The position numbers and the translations under genes were made by a program. A stretch of 64,000 bases of DNA from Polynucleobacter sp. SHI8 (GTDB taxonomy: Bacteria > Pseudomonadota > Gammaproteobacteria > Burkholderiales > Burkholderiaceae). The stretch spans positions 186,001 to 250,000 of the forward strand of contig NZ_AP027204.1 of the NCBI RefSeq assembly GCF_027944005.1, written 5' to 3'. Position 1 is the stretch's first letter. Each line of letters begins with the position of its first letter. The notes beneath the pieces are model-generated. The model saw nothing but the letters and a program-made list of their open reading frames with translations. It was not told the DNA's origin and ran no database searches. Shown here piece after piece: positions 17,814 through 26,140 of the stretch.

Positions 17814-18905
17814 ATGAAATTTATAGACGAAGCCCGTATTGAAGTCATCGCCGGCAATGGCGGTTCTGGAAGTGCGTCGATGCGCCGTGAAAAATTCATT
17901 GAGTTTGGCGGCCCTGATGGCGGTGATGGAGGTCGAGGTGGCTCAGTATGGGCCGTTGCTGACAGAAACATTAATACCTTGATTGACTATCGCTATGCTA
18001 AAACCCATTTAGCTAAAAATGGTGAAGCAGGAAGAGGTGCTGATTGTTATGGTAAAGCAGGCGATGATATTGAATTACGTTTTCCGGTAGGAACCATTAT
18101 TGATGATATGGACACGGGTGAGCGCATCGCAGATTTGACCATGCATGGCGAACGCATATTACTTGCCAAAGGTGGCGAGGGTGGATGGGGTAATATCCAC
18201 TTTAAAAGTAGTACGAATCGAGCGCCAAGACAGAAGACCAGTGGTAAGCCTGGTGATCGTCATAAATTAAAGCTTGAGTTAAAAGTATTAGCAGATATAG
18301 GTTTATTAGGATTACCTAATGCTGGGAAATCAACCTTTATCACCGCGGTCTCTAATGCAAGACCCAAAATAGCAGATTATCCATTTACAACCTTACACCC
18401 AAATTTAGGGGTAGTACGTGTTGGACCAGAAAAAAGTTTTGTTATCGCTGATATTCCAGGATTGATTGAGGGTGCTGCCGAAGGTGCAGGACTTGGCCAT
18501 CGGTTTTTAAGACACTTGCAACGTACTGGGATTATTTTGCATTTGGTAGATCTAGCACCATTTGACGATGAGATTGACATCGTTGGTCAAGCAAAAGGAA
18601 TTGTGCAAGAACTTCTCAAATACGACCAAGCGCTTTACGATAAACCACGTTGGTTGGTTTTAAATAAAGTGGATATGCTTGAAGAGCCTGTTCGGGTCAA
18701 GCGCGTCAAAGAATTTATTAAGAAATTTAAATGGAAAGGCCCTGTCTTTGAGATTTCAGGGCTTACTGGGCAGGGGTGTAAAGAATTATGCTTTGCCATT
18801 CAAACGTATTTAGATGAGCAAAAAGCGAGAGTAGATGCTCAAGAAGAATATGACGCAGATGTACGTTTTAAACTTGATGATCAGCAAGGAAAAGAATCAA
18901 CATGA
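17814..18905 (+). CDS. obgE: Obg-family GTPase ObgE/CgtA
   Basis: An essential GTPase that associates with the 50S subunit and links ribosome assembly to stress. The glycine-rich Obg fold occupies residues 1-158 (GGNGGSGSASMRREKFIEFGG...DGGDGGRGG). The G domain has G1 GLPNAGKST near 166, G3 DIPGLIEG near 213 and G4 NKVDM near 283. The short acidic C-terminal tail follows. It overlaps proB by 4 bases (ATGA). Confidence 0.97.
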   Translation: MKFIDEARIEVIAGNGGSGSASMRREKFIEFGGPDGGDGGRGGSVWAVADRNINTLIDYRYAKTHLAKNGEAGRGADCYGKAGDDIELRFPVGTIIDDMDTGERIADLTMHGERILLAKGGEGGWGNIHFKSSTNRAPRQKTSGKPGDRHKLKLELKVLADIGLLGLPNAGKSTFITAVSNARPKIADYPFTTLHPNLGVVRVGPEKSFVIADIPGLIEGAAEGAGLGHRFLRHLQRTGIILHLVDLAPFDDEIDIVGQAKGIVQELLKYDQALYDKPRWLVLNKVDMLEEPVRVKRVKEFIKKFKWKGPVFEISGLTGQGCKELCFAIQTYLDEQKARVDAQEEYDADVRFKLDDQQGKEST

Positions 18906-19702
18906 CTGTATCCGTATGTAAAGATGCTAAACGAATTGTGATTAAGGTTGGTTCCACATTAGTGACCAACCATGGGGAAGGCTTAGATAAAGCCGCAATT
19001 CATCGTTGGGCAGCACAAGTAGCAAAGCTTCAAGAAGCGGGTAAAGAAGTATTGATGGTGAGTTCAGGAGCCATTGCAGAAGGCATGCAACGCTTAGGTT
19101 GGAAAGTTCGTCCAGAAGAAATCCATGACCTTCAAGCAGCAGCAGCAGTGGGACAAATGGGCCTTGTGCAAGTGTATGAGACAGCGTTCATGGAACACAA
19201 TATACATACTGCTCAGGTGTTATTAACCAATGCAGATTTGGCCAATCAAGAGCGGTACGATAATGCGAAAGCAACCTTAGATAACCTCTTGAAGTTAGGT
19301 GTTGTGGCGATTATTAATGAGAATGATACGGTTGTTACAGATGAAATCAAATTTGGCGATAACGATACATTAGCCGCATTAGTATGTAATTTACTTCATG
19401 CAGATTTATTAATTATTTTGACCGATCAAGATGGTTTGTATACCGATGATCCACGTAAAAATGAAGCTGCAACATTGATAAAAGAAACAAAAGCGGGCGA
19501 GCCAGAGTTGGAATTAATTGCTGGAGGAGCAGGAAGTTCCTTAGGTAAAGGCGGCATGTTGACAAAAGTATTGGCTGCGAAAATGGTCGCTAGGCAGCAT
19601 TGTCATACGATTATTGCCTCTGGGCATGAGCCAAATGTTCTTCTACGCTTGGCTCAAGGTGAAATGATTGGCACTCAACTTATCGCGACAGCCTTAGTCT
19701 AA
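18902..19702 (+). CDS. proB: Glutamate 5-kinase, short form without PUA domain
   Basis: ProB phosphorylates glutamate in the first step of proline synthesis. The amino-acid kinase domain is complete: IVIKVGSTLVT at the N-terminus, VSSGAIAEGM, INENDTV, FGDNDTLAA and SLGKGGMLTK. The product has 266 residues and stops right after the kinase domain. The C-terminal PUA domain (about 100 residues) found in E. coli ProB is missing and no remnant is seen downstream, where the convergent CNP1-like gene begins. PUA-less glutamate kinases exist and are active, but regulation by proline could differ. Translationally coupled to obgE. Confidence 0.93.
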   Translation: MTVSVCKDAKRIVIKVGSTLVTNHGEGLDKAAIHRWAAQVAKLQEAGKEVLMVSSGAIAEGMQRLGWKVRPEEIHDLQAAAAVGQMGLVQVYETAFMEHNIHTAQVLLTNADLANQERYDNAKATLDNLLKLGVVAIINENDTVVTDEIKFGDNDTLAALVCNLLHADLLIILTDQDGLYTDDPRKNEAATLIKETKAGEPELELIAGGAGSSLGKGGMLTKVLAAKMVARQHCHTIIASGHEPNVLLRLAQGEMIGTQLIATALV

Positions 19703-20232
19703 AAAAGAGTGTCGATACTAACGTCTTGAAGTCTGCGATTAATATCAGCAATACTAGAGTTAGCTGAATCACCAGCACAAAGAGCCCTGCGACCCAAATA
19801 AGCTTGGTAATTGTTATATCCTAAATTGGGAATTGGCTTCCATTCTTGGTCTTTGGCTTCAACCCAAGTATTGTTGTCATATCTTGCATAGGTTATCTTG
19901 AGAAATTGTTTGCAATCAATGCCAGAAAATAATATTTGTTCGGCACCCTCGGGGCTTTGAATCACCACCGTATAACGAACTTCATCCTTAAAAATTGTGA
20001 TATTTTTTTTATCCACATAAAATTGCAATGTCTTACTGTTTGCTGAAGGAGTAAATGGAAATAGATTATTTTTTTGAGGTGGACCTATCGGCATCACAAG
20101 CTTCCCCTCTTGAGCCCCTTTATTTTTGTCTAAATCTTCTAAGTCCCCAAAGATGCGTGATTGCGCCATTGACAGAGAATTGCATAGCAATCCTCCAATG
20201 AGAAAAATTACCGGAATCCATTTTTTAGTCAT
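19699..20232 (-). CDS. CNP1-like family secreted protein
   Basis: A 177-residue protein with a clear N-terminal signal peptide (KK then a hydrophobic stretch, cleavage near SMAQS). Segments typical of the betaproteobacterial CNP1-like family are seen: ITIFKDEVRYTVVIQSPEGAEQ, split here as DEVRYTVVI and GAEQILFSGIDC. The likely location is the periplasm; the function is unknown. It lies next to rppH on the same strand with a 12-base gap, an arrangement common in Burkholderiales. It converges on proB with a 4-base overlap. Confidence 0.82.
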   Translation of the reverse strand: MTKKWIPVIFLIGGLLCNSLSMAQSRIFGDLEDLDKNKGAQEGKLVMPIGPPQKNNLFPFTPSANSKTLQFYVDKKNITIFKDEVRYTVVIQSPEGAEQILFSGIDCKQFLKITYARYDNNTWVEAKDQEWKPIPNLGYNNYQAYLGRRALCAGDSANSSIADINRRLQDVSIDTLF

Positions 20233-20244
20233 AAAAGGCTTTTA

Positions 20245-20829
20245 TCAAGTTAAATCGTGATTTTCTATGGTTGGAGAAGCTTGAATTGTATGAGGATAAC
20301 AATCTAAAGTAGATCCCCAAGGTAAAGACAGCAAGTGTGATTTTCGGCTTAAATAGCGAGCAAGTTCTGAAAGGGCTTTGGAATAGACCTCGCGCTTGAA
20401 TTCGATCACAGCATCAAGAGGGATCCAGTAGGCACTCCAGCGCCACGCATCAAATTCAGGGTGATCCGTTGCACGTAAGGAAATATCGCTATCCCTTCCT
20501 ACCATTCGCAATAAAAACCAAATTTGTTTTTGGCCTTTATAGGTAGTTCTTCTGGATTTTTGTACAGATTGACGACGCAAGAATTCTTCTGGCACGTCAT
20601 AACGTATCCAATCTTTCGTGCGTCCAATCACTTGAACGTGTTCGGGTAATAATCCTACCTCTTCCTGCAGCTCACGAAACATGGCTTGTTTGGGGTTTTC
20701 TCCATGATGAATCCCACCTTGTGGGAACTGCCACGAATGCTGGCCAATCCTCTTGCCCCAGAATACTTCGTTTCGCTGATTTAGAAGAATTATCCCGACA
20801 TTAGGTCTATAGCCCTCTTTATCGAGCAT
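20245..20829 (-). CDS. rppH: RNA pyrophosphohydrolase RppH
   Basis: A NUDIX hydrolase that removes pyrophosphate from mRNA 5' ends and so triggers decay by RNase E. The NUDIX box GGIHHGENPKQAMFRELQEE lies near residues 38-57, followed by VGL. The ATG at 20829 (MLDKEGYRPNVGII) is chosen because the family starts MxDxxGYRPNVGI. The longer frame reads into the proS promoter region. The 194 residues include a C-terminal extension beyond E. coli RppH, common in betaproteobacteria. Divergent from proS. Confidence 0.95.
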   Translation of the reverse strand: MLDKEGYRPNVGIILLNQRNEVFWGKRIGQHSWQFPQGGIHHGENPKQAMFRELQEEVGLLPEHVQVIGRTKDWIRYDVPEEFLRRQSVQKSRRTTYKGQKQIWFLLRMVGRDSDISLRATDHPEFDAWRWSAYWIPLDAVIEFKREVYSKALSELARYLSRKSHLLSLPWGSTLDCYPHTIQASPTIENHDLT

Positions 20830-20883
20830 GATAATTTTTGAATCCTTTAAAATCAATGAATTGATTATATCTATAAAGAACCC

Positions 20884-22632
20884 ATGAAAGCCACACAAAC
20901 ATTTATATTGACCCTCAAAGAGGCTCCTGCCGACGCTGAGATTGTTTCACATCAACTCATGACGCGTGCAGGGATGATTCGTAAAATAGGTGCGGGCATC
21001 TACAACTACATGCCGATTGGTTTACGGGTGATTCGTAAAGTAGAGGCGATTATTCGTGAAGAAATGACTCGTGCTGGTGCAATTGAAATGCTCATGCCAT
21101 TTGTGCAGCCTGGCGAGTTATGGGGAGAGACTGGACGATTGCAAAAAATGGGCCCTGAGTTATTAAGAATCAAAGATCGCCATGACCGTGATTTTGTTTT
21201 GCAACCAACTTCAGAAGAAGTTGTCACGGATGTGGCTCGTAATGAAATTAGAAGTTATAAACAATTACCAATTAATTTATATCAAATACAAAGTAAATTT
21301 AGAGATGAAAGAAGACCACGCTTTGGCGTGATGCGTGGCCGTGAATTTATTATGAAAGATGCTTACTCCTTTGATAAGGACGAGGCAGGGATGCGCGAGT
21401 CTTATGGCAAGATGTTTGACGCCTATCACCGAATTTTTCAGCGCCTAGGACTCAATTACAGAGCTGTAGCAGCTGATAATGGAGCCATTGGGGGTAGTGG
21501 TAGTCAAGAGTTCCACGTGATTGCAGATACGGGTGAAGATGCGATTGTGTATTGTCCAACTTCAGATTACGCCGCCAATTTAGAAGCTGCGCAAGCTTTA
21601 AGTGTGATTGAGTATCGTCAACCACCAGTGCAAGCCCTTGAAAAAGTAGCGACTCCAAATATCACTAAATGTGAAGAAGTTGCAAAACTGTTGCAGTTAC
21701 CCTTAACCCACACTGTTAAAACAATTGCAATTGCGGCAGATCAATACGATGATAAGGGTGCTTTGATTGCTGGGGCTGCAAAGTTGTATTGTTTATTGTT
21801 GCGAGGTGACCATGAGTTGAATGAGGTCAAAGTCAACAAAATTGCGGGTTTACAAGATTTTAGAATGGCGACCGAAGCAGAAATACTGCAAGGCTTTGGA
21901 GCGGCTCCAGGTTCTTTAGGTCCTATTGGAGTCCAGAAGCAAGTAACAATTATTGCTGATTTAACGGTTGCGCAGATGAGCGATTGGGTGTGCGGTGCAA
22001 ATGAAACCGGATATCACCTCAAAGGTGTCAATTGGGAGAGGGATTTACCGATTGCACAAACTGCAGATATTCGGAATGTGGTCGTGGGGGATATCTCACC
22101 AGACGGCAAAGGCATACTAGAAATTTGTCGAGGTATTGAAGTTGGCCATGTATTTATGTTGGGCACAAAATACTCAGAGTCGATGAAGGCAAATTTTTTA
22201 GATGTGCAAGGTAAGTCAAAACCACTAGTTATGGGGTGTTATGGAATTGGCGTGACTCGTCTTCTGGGCGCAGCCATTGAACAATGCCATGATGAAAAAG
22301 GGATTGTATGGCCATTATCGATAGCACCTTTCCAAGTAGTGATTTGTCCAGTTTCCTATGACAAGTCTGAACTCGTTAAAAATACTGCGGATGATCTCTA
22401 TCAACAAATGAGCCTAGCTGGAATTGAAGTGGTGATTGACGATCGAGGTGAAAGACCTGGCGCTATGTTTGCTGATTGGGAGCTCATTGGAGTCCCATTT
22501 AGGGTAGTGGTTGGTGAACGAAGTTTAAAAGAAGGGTTTATTGAGTTGCAAGCTAGAACAGATGCAACTGCAACCCAAGTTCCAGTCAGTGAAGCTTTAG
22601 AACGTTTGCAAGCTTTGCTTAAAGGAGTCTAG
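20884..22632 (+). CDS. proS: Prolyl-tRNA synthetase (bacterial type with editing insertion)
   Basis: A class II synthetase charging tRNA-Pro. Motif 1 lies near LMTRAGMIRKIGAGIYNYMP, motif 2 near FRDERRPRFGVMRGREF and motif 3 near YGIGVTRLLGA. The central INS editing domain (about residues 225-405), which hydrolyses Ala-tRNA-Pro, is present. The anticodon-binding domain ends the protein (DDRGERPGAMFADWELIGVP). 582 residues is full length. Confidence 0.97.
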   Translation: MKATQTFILTLKEAPADAEIVSHQLMTRAGMIRKIGAGIYNYMPIGLRVIRKVEAIIREEMTRAGAIEMLMPFVQPGELWGETGRLQKMGPELLRIKDRHDRDFVLQPTSEEVVTDVARNEIRSYKQLPINLYQIQSKFRDERRPRFGVMRGREFIMKDAYSFDKDEAGMRESYGKMFDAYHRIFQRLGLNYRAVAADNGAIGGSGSQEFHVIADTGEDAIVYCPTSDYAANLEAAQALSVIEYRQPPVQALEKVATPNITKCEEVAKLLQLPLTHTVKTIAIAADQYDDKGALIAGAAKLYCLLLRGDHELNEVKVNKIAGLQDFRMATEAEILQGFGAAPGSLGPIGVQKQVTIIADLTVAQMSDWVCGANETGYHLKGVNWERDLPIAQTADIRNVVVGDISPDGKGILEICRGIEVGHVFMLGTKYSESMKANFLDVQGKSKPLVMGCYGIGVTRLLGAAIEQCHDEKGIVWPLSIAPFQVVICPVSYDKSELVKNTADDLYQQMSLAGIEVVIDDRGERPGAMFADWELIGVPFRVVVGERSLKEGFIELQARTDATATQVPVSEALERLQALLKGV

Positions 22633-22644
22633 TAACAAGGGGCC

Positions 22645-24039
22645 TCACTTAAAAAGGCCCTTACCTAAACCTTTACCCATACCTTTTGCGGCCATTTGGC
22701 CCATCATGCGTGCCATTTTGCCGCCACTAAACTGTTTCATCATAGTTTGCATTTGTTCAAACTGGTTGAGCATACGATTTACTTCTTGGACCTGGACACC
22801 TGCCCCTTGGGCAATACGGCGCTTACGACTCGCTTTTAATAATTCAGGTTTTGCGCGCTCCTGAGGAGTCATACTGTCAATGATGCCTTGCATTCGTTTG
22901 ATATTTTTCTCAGCGGCATTCATATCCGTTTTTGCAGCGGCTTGAGCCATTTGCGCAGGAAGTTTATCCATCATGTTGGCCAGACCACCCATGTTTCGCA
23001 TTTGACTTATCTGACTTCTAAAGTCAGATAAGTCAAAGCCACCTTTTTTAATTTTGGCGACTAACTTTTCAGCTTCTTTATGATCGACATTTTTTTGCGC
23101 CTCTTCGACTAACGCAAGGATATCTCCCATACCTAAGATGCGACCTGCCATCCGTTCAGCATCGAAGGCATCTAAACCATCAATTTTTTCTGAAACACCC
23201 ACAAACTTCAGTGGCACACCTGTGACTTGCCTTACTGAAAGGGCTGCACCACCTCTAGAGTCACCATCTAACTTTGTCAGAACAACACCCGTGAGTGGCA
23301 AAGTGGCGTGGAAAGCCTTAGCGGTATTGACAGCATCTTGACCGAGCATCGCGTCAACCACAAAAAGAGTTTCAATCGGTTTGACTGCAGCATGCAGAGC
23401 GGCGATTTCTGCCATCATTTCAGCATCGATACCAAGACGACCAGCCGTATCTACAAGGAGAACATCATAGTAATGTCTTTTTGCCCAATCGATAGCAGCA
23501 AATGCAATATCAACGGGCTTTTGATTCACATTGCTCTCAAACCAGTCTGCGCCCGCTTGGGCTGTAACTGTTTTGAGCTGTTCAATCGCCGCGGGTCGAT
23601 ATACGTCACAAGAAACCGTCAGCACTTTTTTCTTTTGCGTGCGAATTAACCATTTGGCTAATTTCGCGACAGTAGTTGTTTTACCAGCACCTTGTAGACC
23701 TGCCATCAAAATGACTGCAGGTGGTTGGGTCGCTAGATTAAGTTTCCCGGCGGAGATTGCATCACTGGATGCACCGCCATTCATGATTTTTACCAATTCA
23801 TCACGAACAATACCCACTAATGCCTGTCCAGGTGTTAAGCTAGAAACAACTTCTTCACCAAGAGCTTTTTCTTTGATATTGGCTAATAACTCTTTAATGA
23901 CCGGTAATGAAACATCAGCCTCCAAAAGGGCTAGGCGGATTTCACGGAGCATTTCTGCTGTATTTTCTTCGGTCAGTCGTGCTTGGCCACGAATGGTTTT
24001 TACCACACGACTTAAACGGTCTGTTAGATTTTCTAGCAT
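22645..24039 (-). CDS. ffh: Signal recognition particle protein Ffh
   Basis: The GTPase subunit of the SRP that delivers membrane proteins cotranslationally to FtsY and SecYEG. The N domain is followed by the G domain with GLQGAGKTTT near residue 115, DTAGRLG near 195 and TKLDGD near 255. The methionine-rich M domain at the C-terminus (MNRMLNQFEQMQTMMKQFSG) binds 4.5S RNA and signal peptides. 464 residues. Divergent from ypjD, a common betaproteobacterial neighbour pair. A short GC stem overlaps its last codons facing proS. Confidence 0.97.
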   Translation of the reverse strand: MLENLTDRLSRVVKTIRGQARLTEENTAEMLREIRLALLEADVSLPVIKELLANIKEKALGEEVVSSLTPGQALVGIVRDELVKIMNGGASSDAISAGKLNLATQPPAVILMAGLQGAGKTTTVAKLAKWLIRTQKKKVLTVSCDVYRPAAIEQLKTVTAQAGADWFESNVNQKPVDIAFAAIDWAKRHYYDVLLVDTAGRLGIDAEMMAEIAALHAAVKPIETLFVVDAMLGQDAVNTAKAFHATLPLTGVVLTKLDGDSRGGAALSVRQVTGVPLKFVGVSEKIDGLDAFDAERMAGRILGMGDILALVEEAQKNVDHKEAEKLVAKIKKGGFDLSDFRSQISQMRNMGGLANMMDKLPAQMAQAAAKTDMNAAEKNIKRMQGIIDSMTPQERAKPELLKASRKRRIAQGAGVQVQEVNRMLNQFEQMQTMMKQFSGGKMARMMGQMAAKGMGKGLGKGLFK

Positions 24040-24059
24040 GAGAGTATTAAACTAAGCAT

Positions 24060-24953
24060 ATGTTATTAATATACCCAACAATTGCATACCTTCTTACTTT
24101 AATGATGATTGTGATTCACAATCGTCGTATGGTCGCTCATCACGATCAACAAGGTGCTGAGCGTGAAATCACACTTACTAGTAAGAAGCATCAACTATGG
24201 ATACAGCTATTTATCCTTATTTTACTCGTCTTACATGGTGTTGCGTGTTATCAGGATATATTTACGCCTGAAGGACTCGTCTTTGGCTTTGCTCAAGCCT
24301 TATCTTTGATGGCATGGGTCTGCATCACTTTATTTTGGATCGAAGGATGGTTTTTTACGTTGCACGGCATGCTACCACTGATTCTTGGTCTGGCAATCAT
24401 CTTTAGTTTTTTACCCGTTGTATTTCCTGGGGCAATTATTTCTACCAAGGCAGTACATTCGCCAGGTTTTAAATTGCACTTCATTACTGCAAATATTGCC
24501 TACGGAATCATGTTTTTTGCAGCTCTTCAAGCAATATTGATGACCATGCAAGATCGAAGTTTGCGTTCTAAGCAAAGAAAAGATACGTCCTCTTGGATGG
24601 GCATATTGGTTTTGGGCAGTGGTTCTCGTTTGTTAGAACAATTACCTCCCTTATTAATTATGGAACGAGTCATGTTTAATGTCATCGGCATGGGGTTTTG
24701 CTTGCTGACGGTTGCCGTTTTTTCAGGAGTTTTCTTTAGCCAAATTTTATTTGGTAGACCATTAATTATTGACCATAAGACCATATTTGCTTTGTTATCT
24801 TGGGCTATGTTTGGGGGCTTATTGCACGCTCATTGGCGAGTGGGCCTAAGAGGTGCTGAAGCATCTAAATGGGTTTTAGGGTCCTTTTCTGTTTTATTGC
24901 TGGCGTATATTGGCAGCCGGTTTGTTCTTGAAGTCATTCTTCACCGACTCTAA
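24060..24953 (+). CDS. Cytochrome c assembly family membrane protein (CcsA/YpjD-like)
   Basis: A 297-residue integral membrane protein with about eight hydrophobic segments and the CcsA/CcmC-type fold. Conserved histidines occur in HSPGFKLHFITANIAYG and in LLHAHWRVGLRGAEASKW. It belongs to the YpjD branch, which is often next to ffh and is not proven to act in cytochrome c maturation. It could handle haem, but that is inference. The ampD-like gene follows after 9 bases. Confidence 0.87.
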   Translation: MLLIYPTIAYLLTLMMIVIHNRRMVAHHDQQGAEREITLTSKKHQLWIQLFILILLVLHGVACYQDIFTPEGLVFGFAQALSLMAWVCITLFWIEGWFFTLHGMLPLILGLAIIFSFLPVVFPGAIISTKAVHSPGFKLHFITANIAYGIMFFAALQAILMTMQDRSLRSKQRKDTSSWMGILVLGSGSRLLEQLPPLLIMERVMFNVIGMGFCLLTVAVFSGVFFSQILFGRPLIIDHKTIFALLSWAMFGGLLHAHWRVGLRGAEASKWVLGSFSVLLLAYIGSRFVLEVILHRL

Positions 24954-24962
24954 AGTCAATGC

Positions 24963-25766
24963 ATGATCAAAATTATTGAATTTTTACTATTATTTGCCCT
25001 TGTTTATTGGGCAATTAAATTCTTTCCTAAAAAAAATAAACTTAAAAGACAGAGTTCGGAGAAATCTTCACCCCCGCCAAAGCCTCAAATGCTTAGAATG
25101 GTTGAGTGTTCTTTTTGTAAGGTTCGATTACCTTTACATGAGTCATTTGAGTATCAAAGAAGACATTACTGCAGCCTTCCTCATTACAACGAAATTAGTC
25201 CCAAAGGTTGGCTTGGTTGTGCAAAGCATGTCCCATCACCCAATTTTGATGAGCGACCAGAAGCATGTGGACCGATTGACACCGTGGTAATCCACCATAT
25301 CTCATTACCAGAGGGTAAGTTTGGTACGGGTGCAATTGAAGCTTTTTTCACCAATCGCCTTCACCCAAATGATGACCCTTATTTTGAAACTATTGCGCAT
25401 TTACAAGTATCGTCTCATTTTCTCATTCTGCGTGATGGTCAGTTAATACAGTTTGTCTCGACTAACCAGCGGGCCTGGCATGCGGGTGCATCGCAATTAT
25501 TTGACCGTCAAAGAGTCAATGATTTTTCAATCGGCATTGAACTTGAAGGAACTGGAGAGTTGCCATTTGAGTCAGAGCAATACCTAAAGTTGAGTCAACT
25601 AATTGCAGCTATACAAAATCAATATAACATCCAATATTTTGTAGGACATAGTGACATTTCTCCGGGCAGAAAAATGGATCCTGGAAAAAGTTTTGATTGG
25701 GAATATGTCAGTCAAATTGCCAAAATTTCCGAGAGTCAATTACCTTTTGGATTGCAATCACGTTAA
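24963..25766 (+). CDS. ampD: Membrane-anchored AmpD: PP0621-type segment fused to 1,6-anhydro-MurNAc-L-alanine amidase
   Basis: A 267-residue protein with two parts. Residues 1-80 have one membrane segment (EFLLLFALVYWAIKFF), a basic linker and a small Cys/His region (VECSFCKVRLPLHES, HYCS) like the PP0621 family. Residues 85-265 form an AmpD-type zinc amidase, with zinc ligands predicted in VVIHHIS and VGHSDISPGRKMDPG. AmpD removes the peptide from anhydro-muropeptides in cytosolic cell-wall recycling. In many Burkholderiales the two parts are separate neighbouring genes; here they are one continuous frame. The fusion would tether AmpD to the inner face of the membrane. Confidence 0.88.
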   Translation: MIKIIEFLLLFALVYWAIKFFPKKNKLKRQSSEKSSPPPKPQMLRMVECSFCKVRLPLHESFEYQRRHYCSLPHYNEISPKGWLGCAKHVPSPNFDERPEACGPIDTVVIHHISLPEGKFGTGAIEAFFTNRLHPNDDPYFETIAHLQVSSHFLILRDGQLIQFVSTNQRAWHAGASQLFDRQRVNDFSIGIELEGTGELPFESEQYLKLSQLIAAIQNQYNIQYFVGHSDISPGRKMDPGKSFDWEYVSQIAKISESQLPFGLQSR

Positions 25767-26140
25767 ATTTGCACTTTATTCATAGTAAGCGCAAACATCA
25801 AAAAAATGTCATCTTGATGACAAAATTGAGATTAGTTGGTTAGTGTGCATTTATTAGGGAATTCCTGATAAAAAAACTAAAAATATATATACAAAAAGTT
25901 TAAAAATTCCCTATACTTAGTACTTAGAGCAAGCAAAAACACAATAGATAGTGTTTTAAGGGAAATAATTTCCTGATTTCTGATGTGTAATCAAGAAACA
26001 ATTTGCGGCTCTAAAACATACTATTTATGAGCCTGCGAGAGTTGTAGCGTGGGGATTTAAAGCAGTTAAAGCAGTGCCAAAACAGAATATGAAATCGCAT
26101 TATTGATCAATTTGCAAGTATAGAGAATTTAGGAGCTTTT
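25767..26140 (+). promoter_or_regulatory. 374-base regulatory region upstream of nrdAB
   Basis: No gene is seen. The region holds a 16-bp inverted repeat TGTCATCTTGATGACA at 25807-25822 and a TATACT -10-like box at 25912-25917. It also holds two NrdR-box-like sequences and a leader hairpin (GGCTC 26007-26011 with GAGCC 26029-26033). A long 5' leader of about 200 bases separates the operator from the nrdA start. Confidence 0.7.
25908..25954 (+). promoter_or_regulatory. Tandem NrdR boxes overlapping the nrdA promoter
   Basis: ACACAATAGATAGTGT (25939-25954) differs at one position from the NrdR consensus ACACWATATATWGTGT. A weaker match TCCCTATACTTAGTAC lies at 25908-25923. The two start 31 bases apart, three helical turns, which is the spacing known for paired NrdR boxes. 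The upstream box contains the likely -10 TATACT, so binding would block transcription. NrdR itself is not in the window. Confidence 0.75.

Noticed and set aside
22637..22662. Bidirectional terminator between proS and ffh
   Set aside because: A stem AAGGGGCC/GGCCCTT exists but has a mismatch, overlaps ffh codons and lacks a T-tract; too weak to list as a feature.
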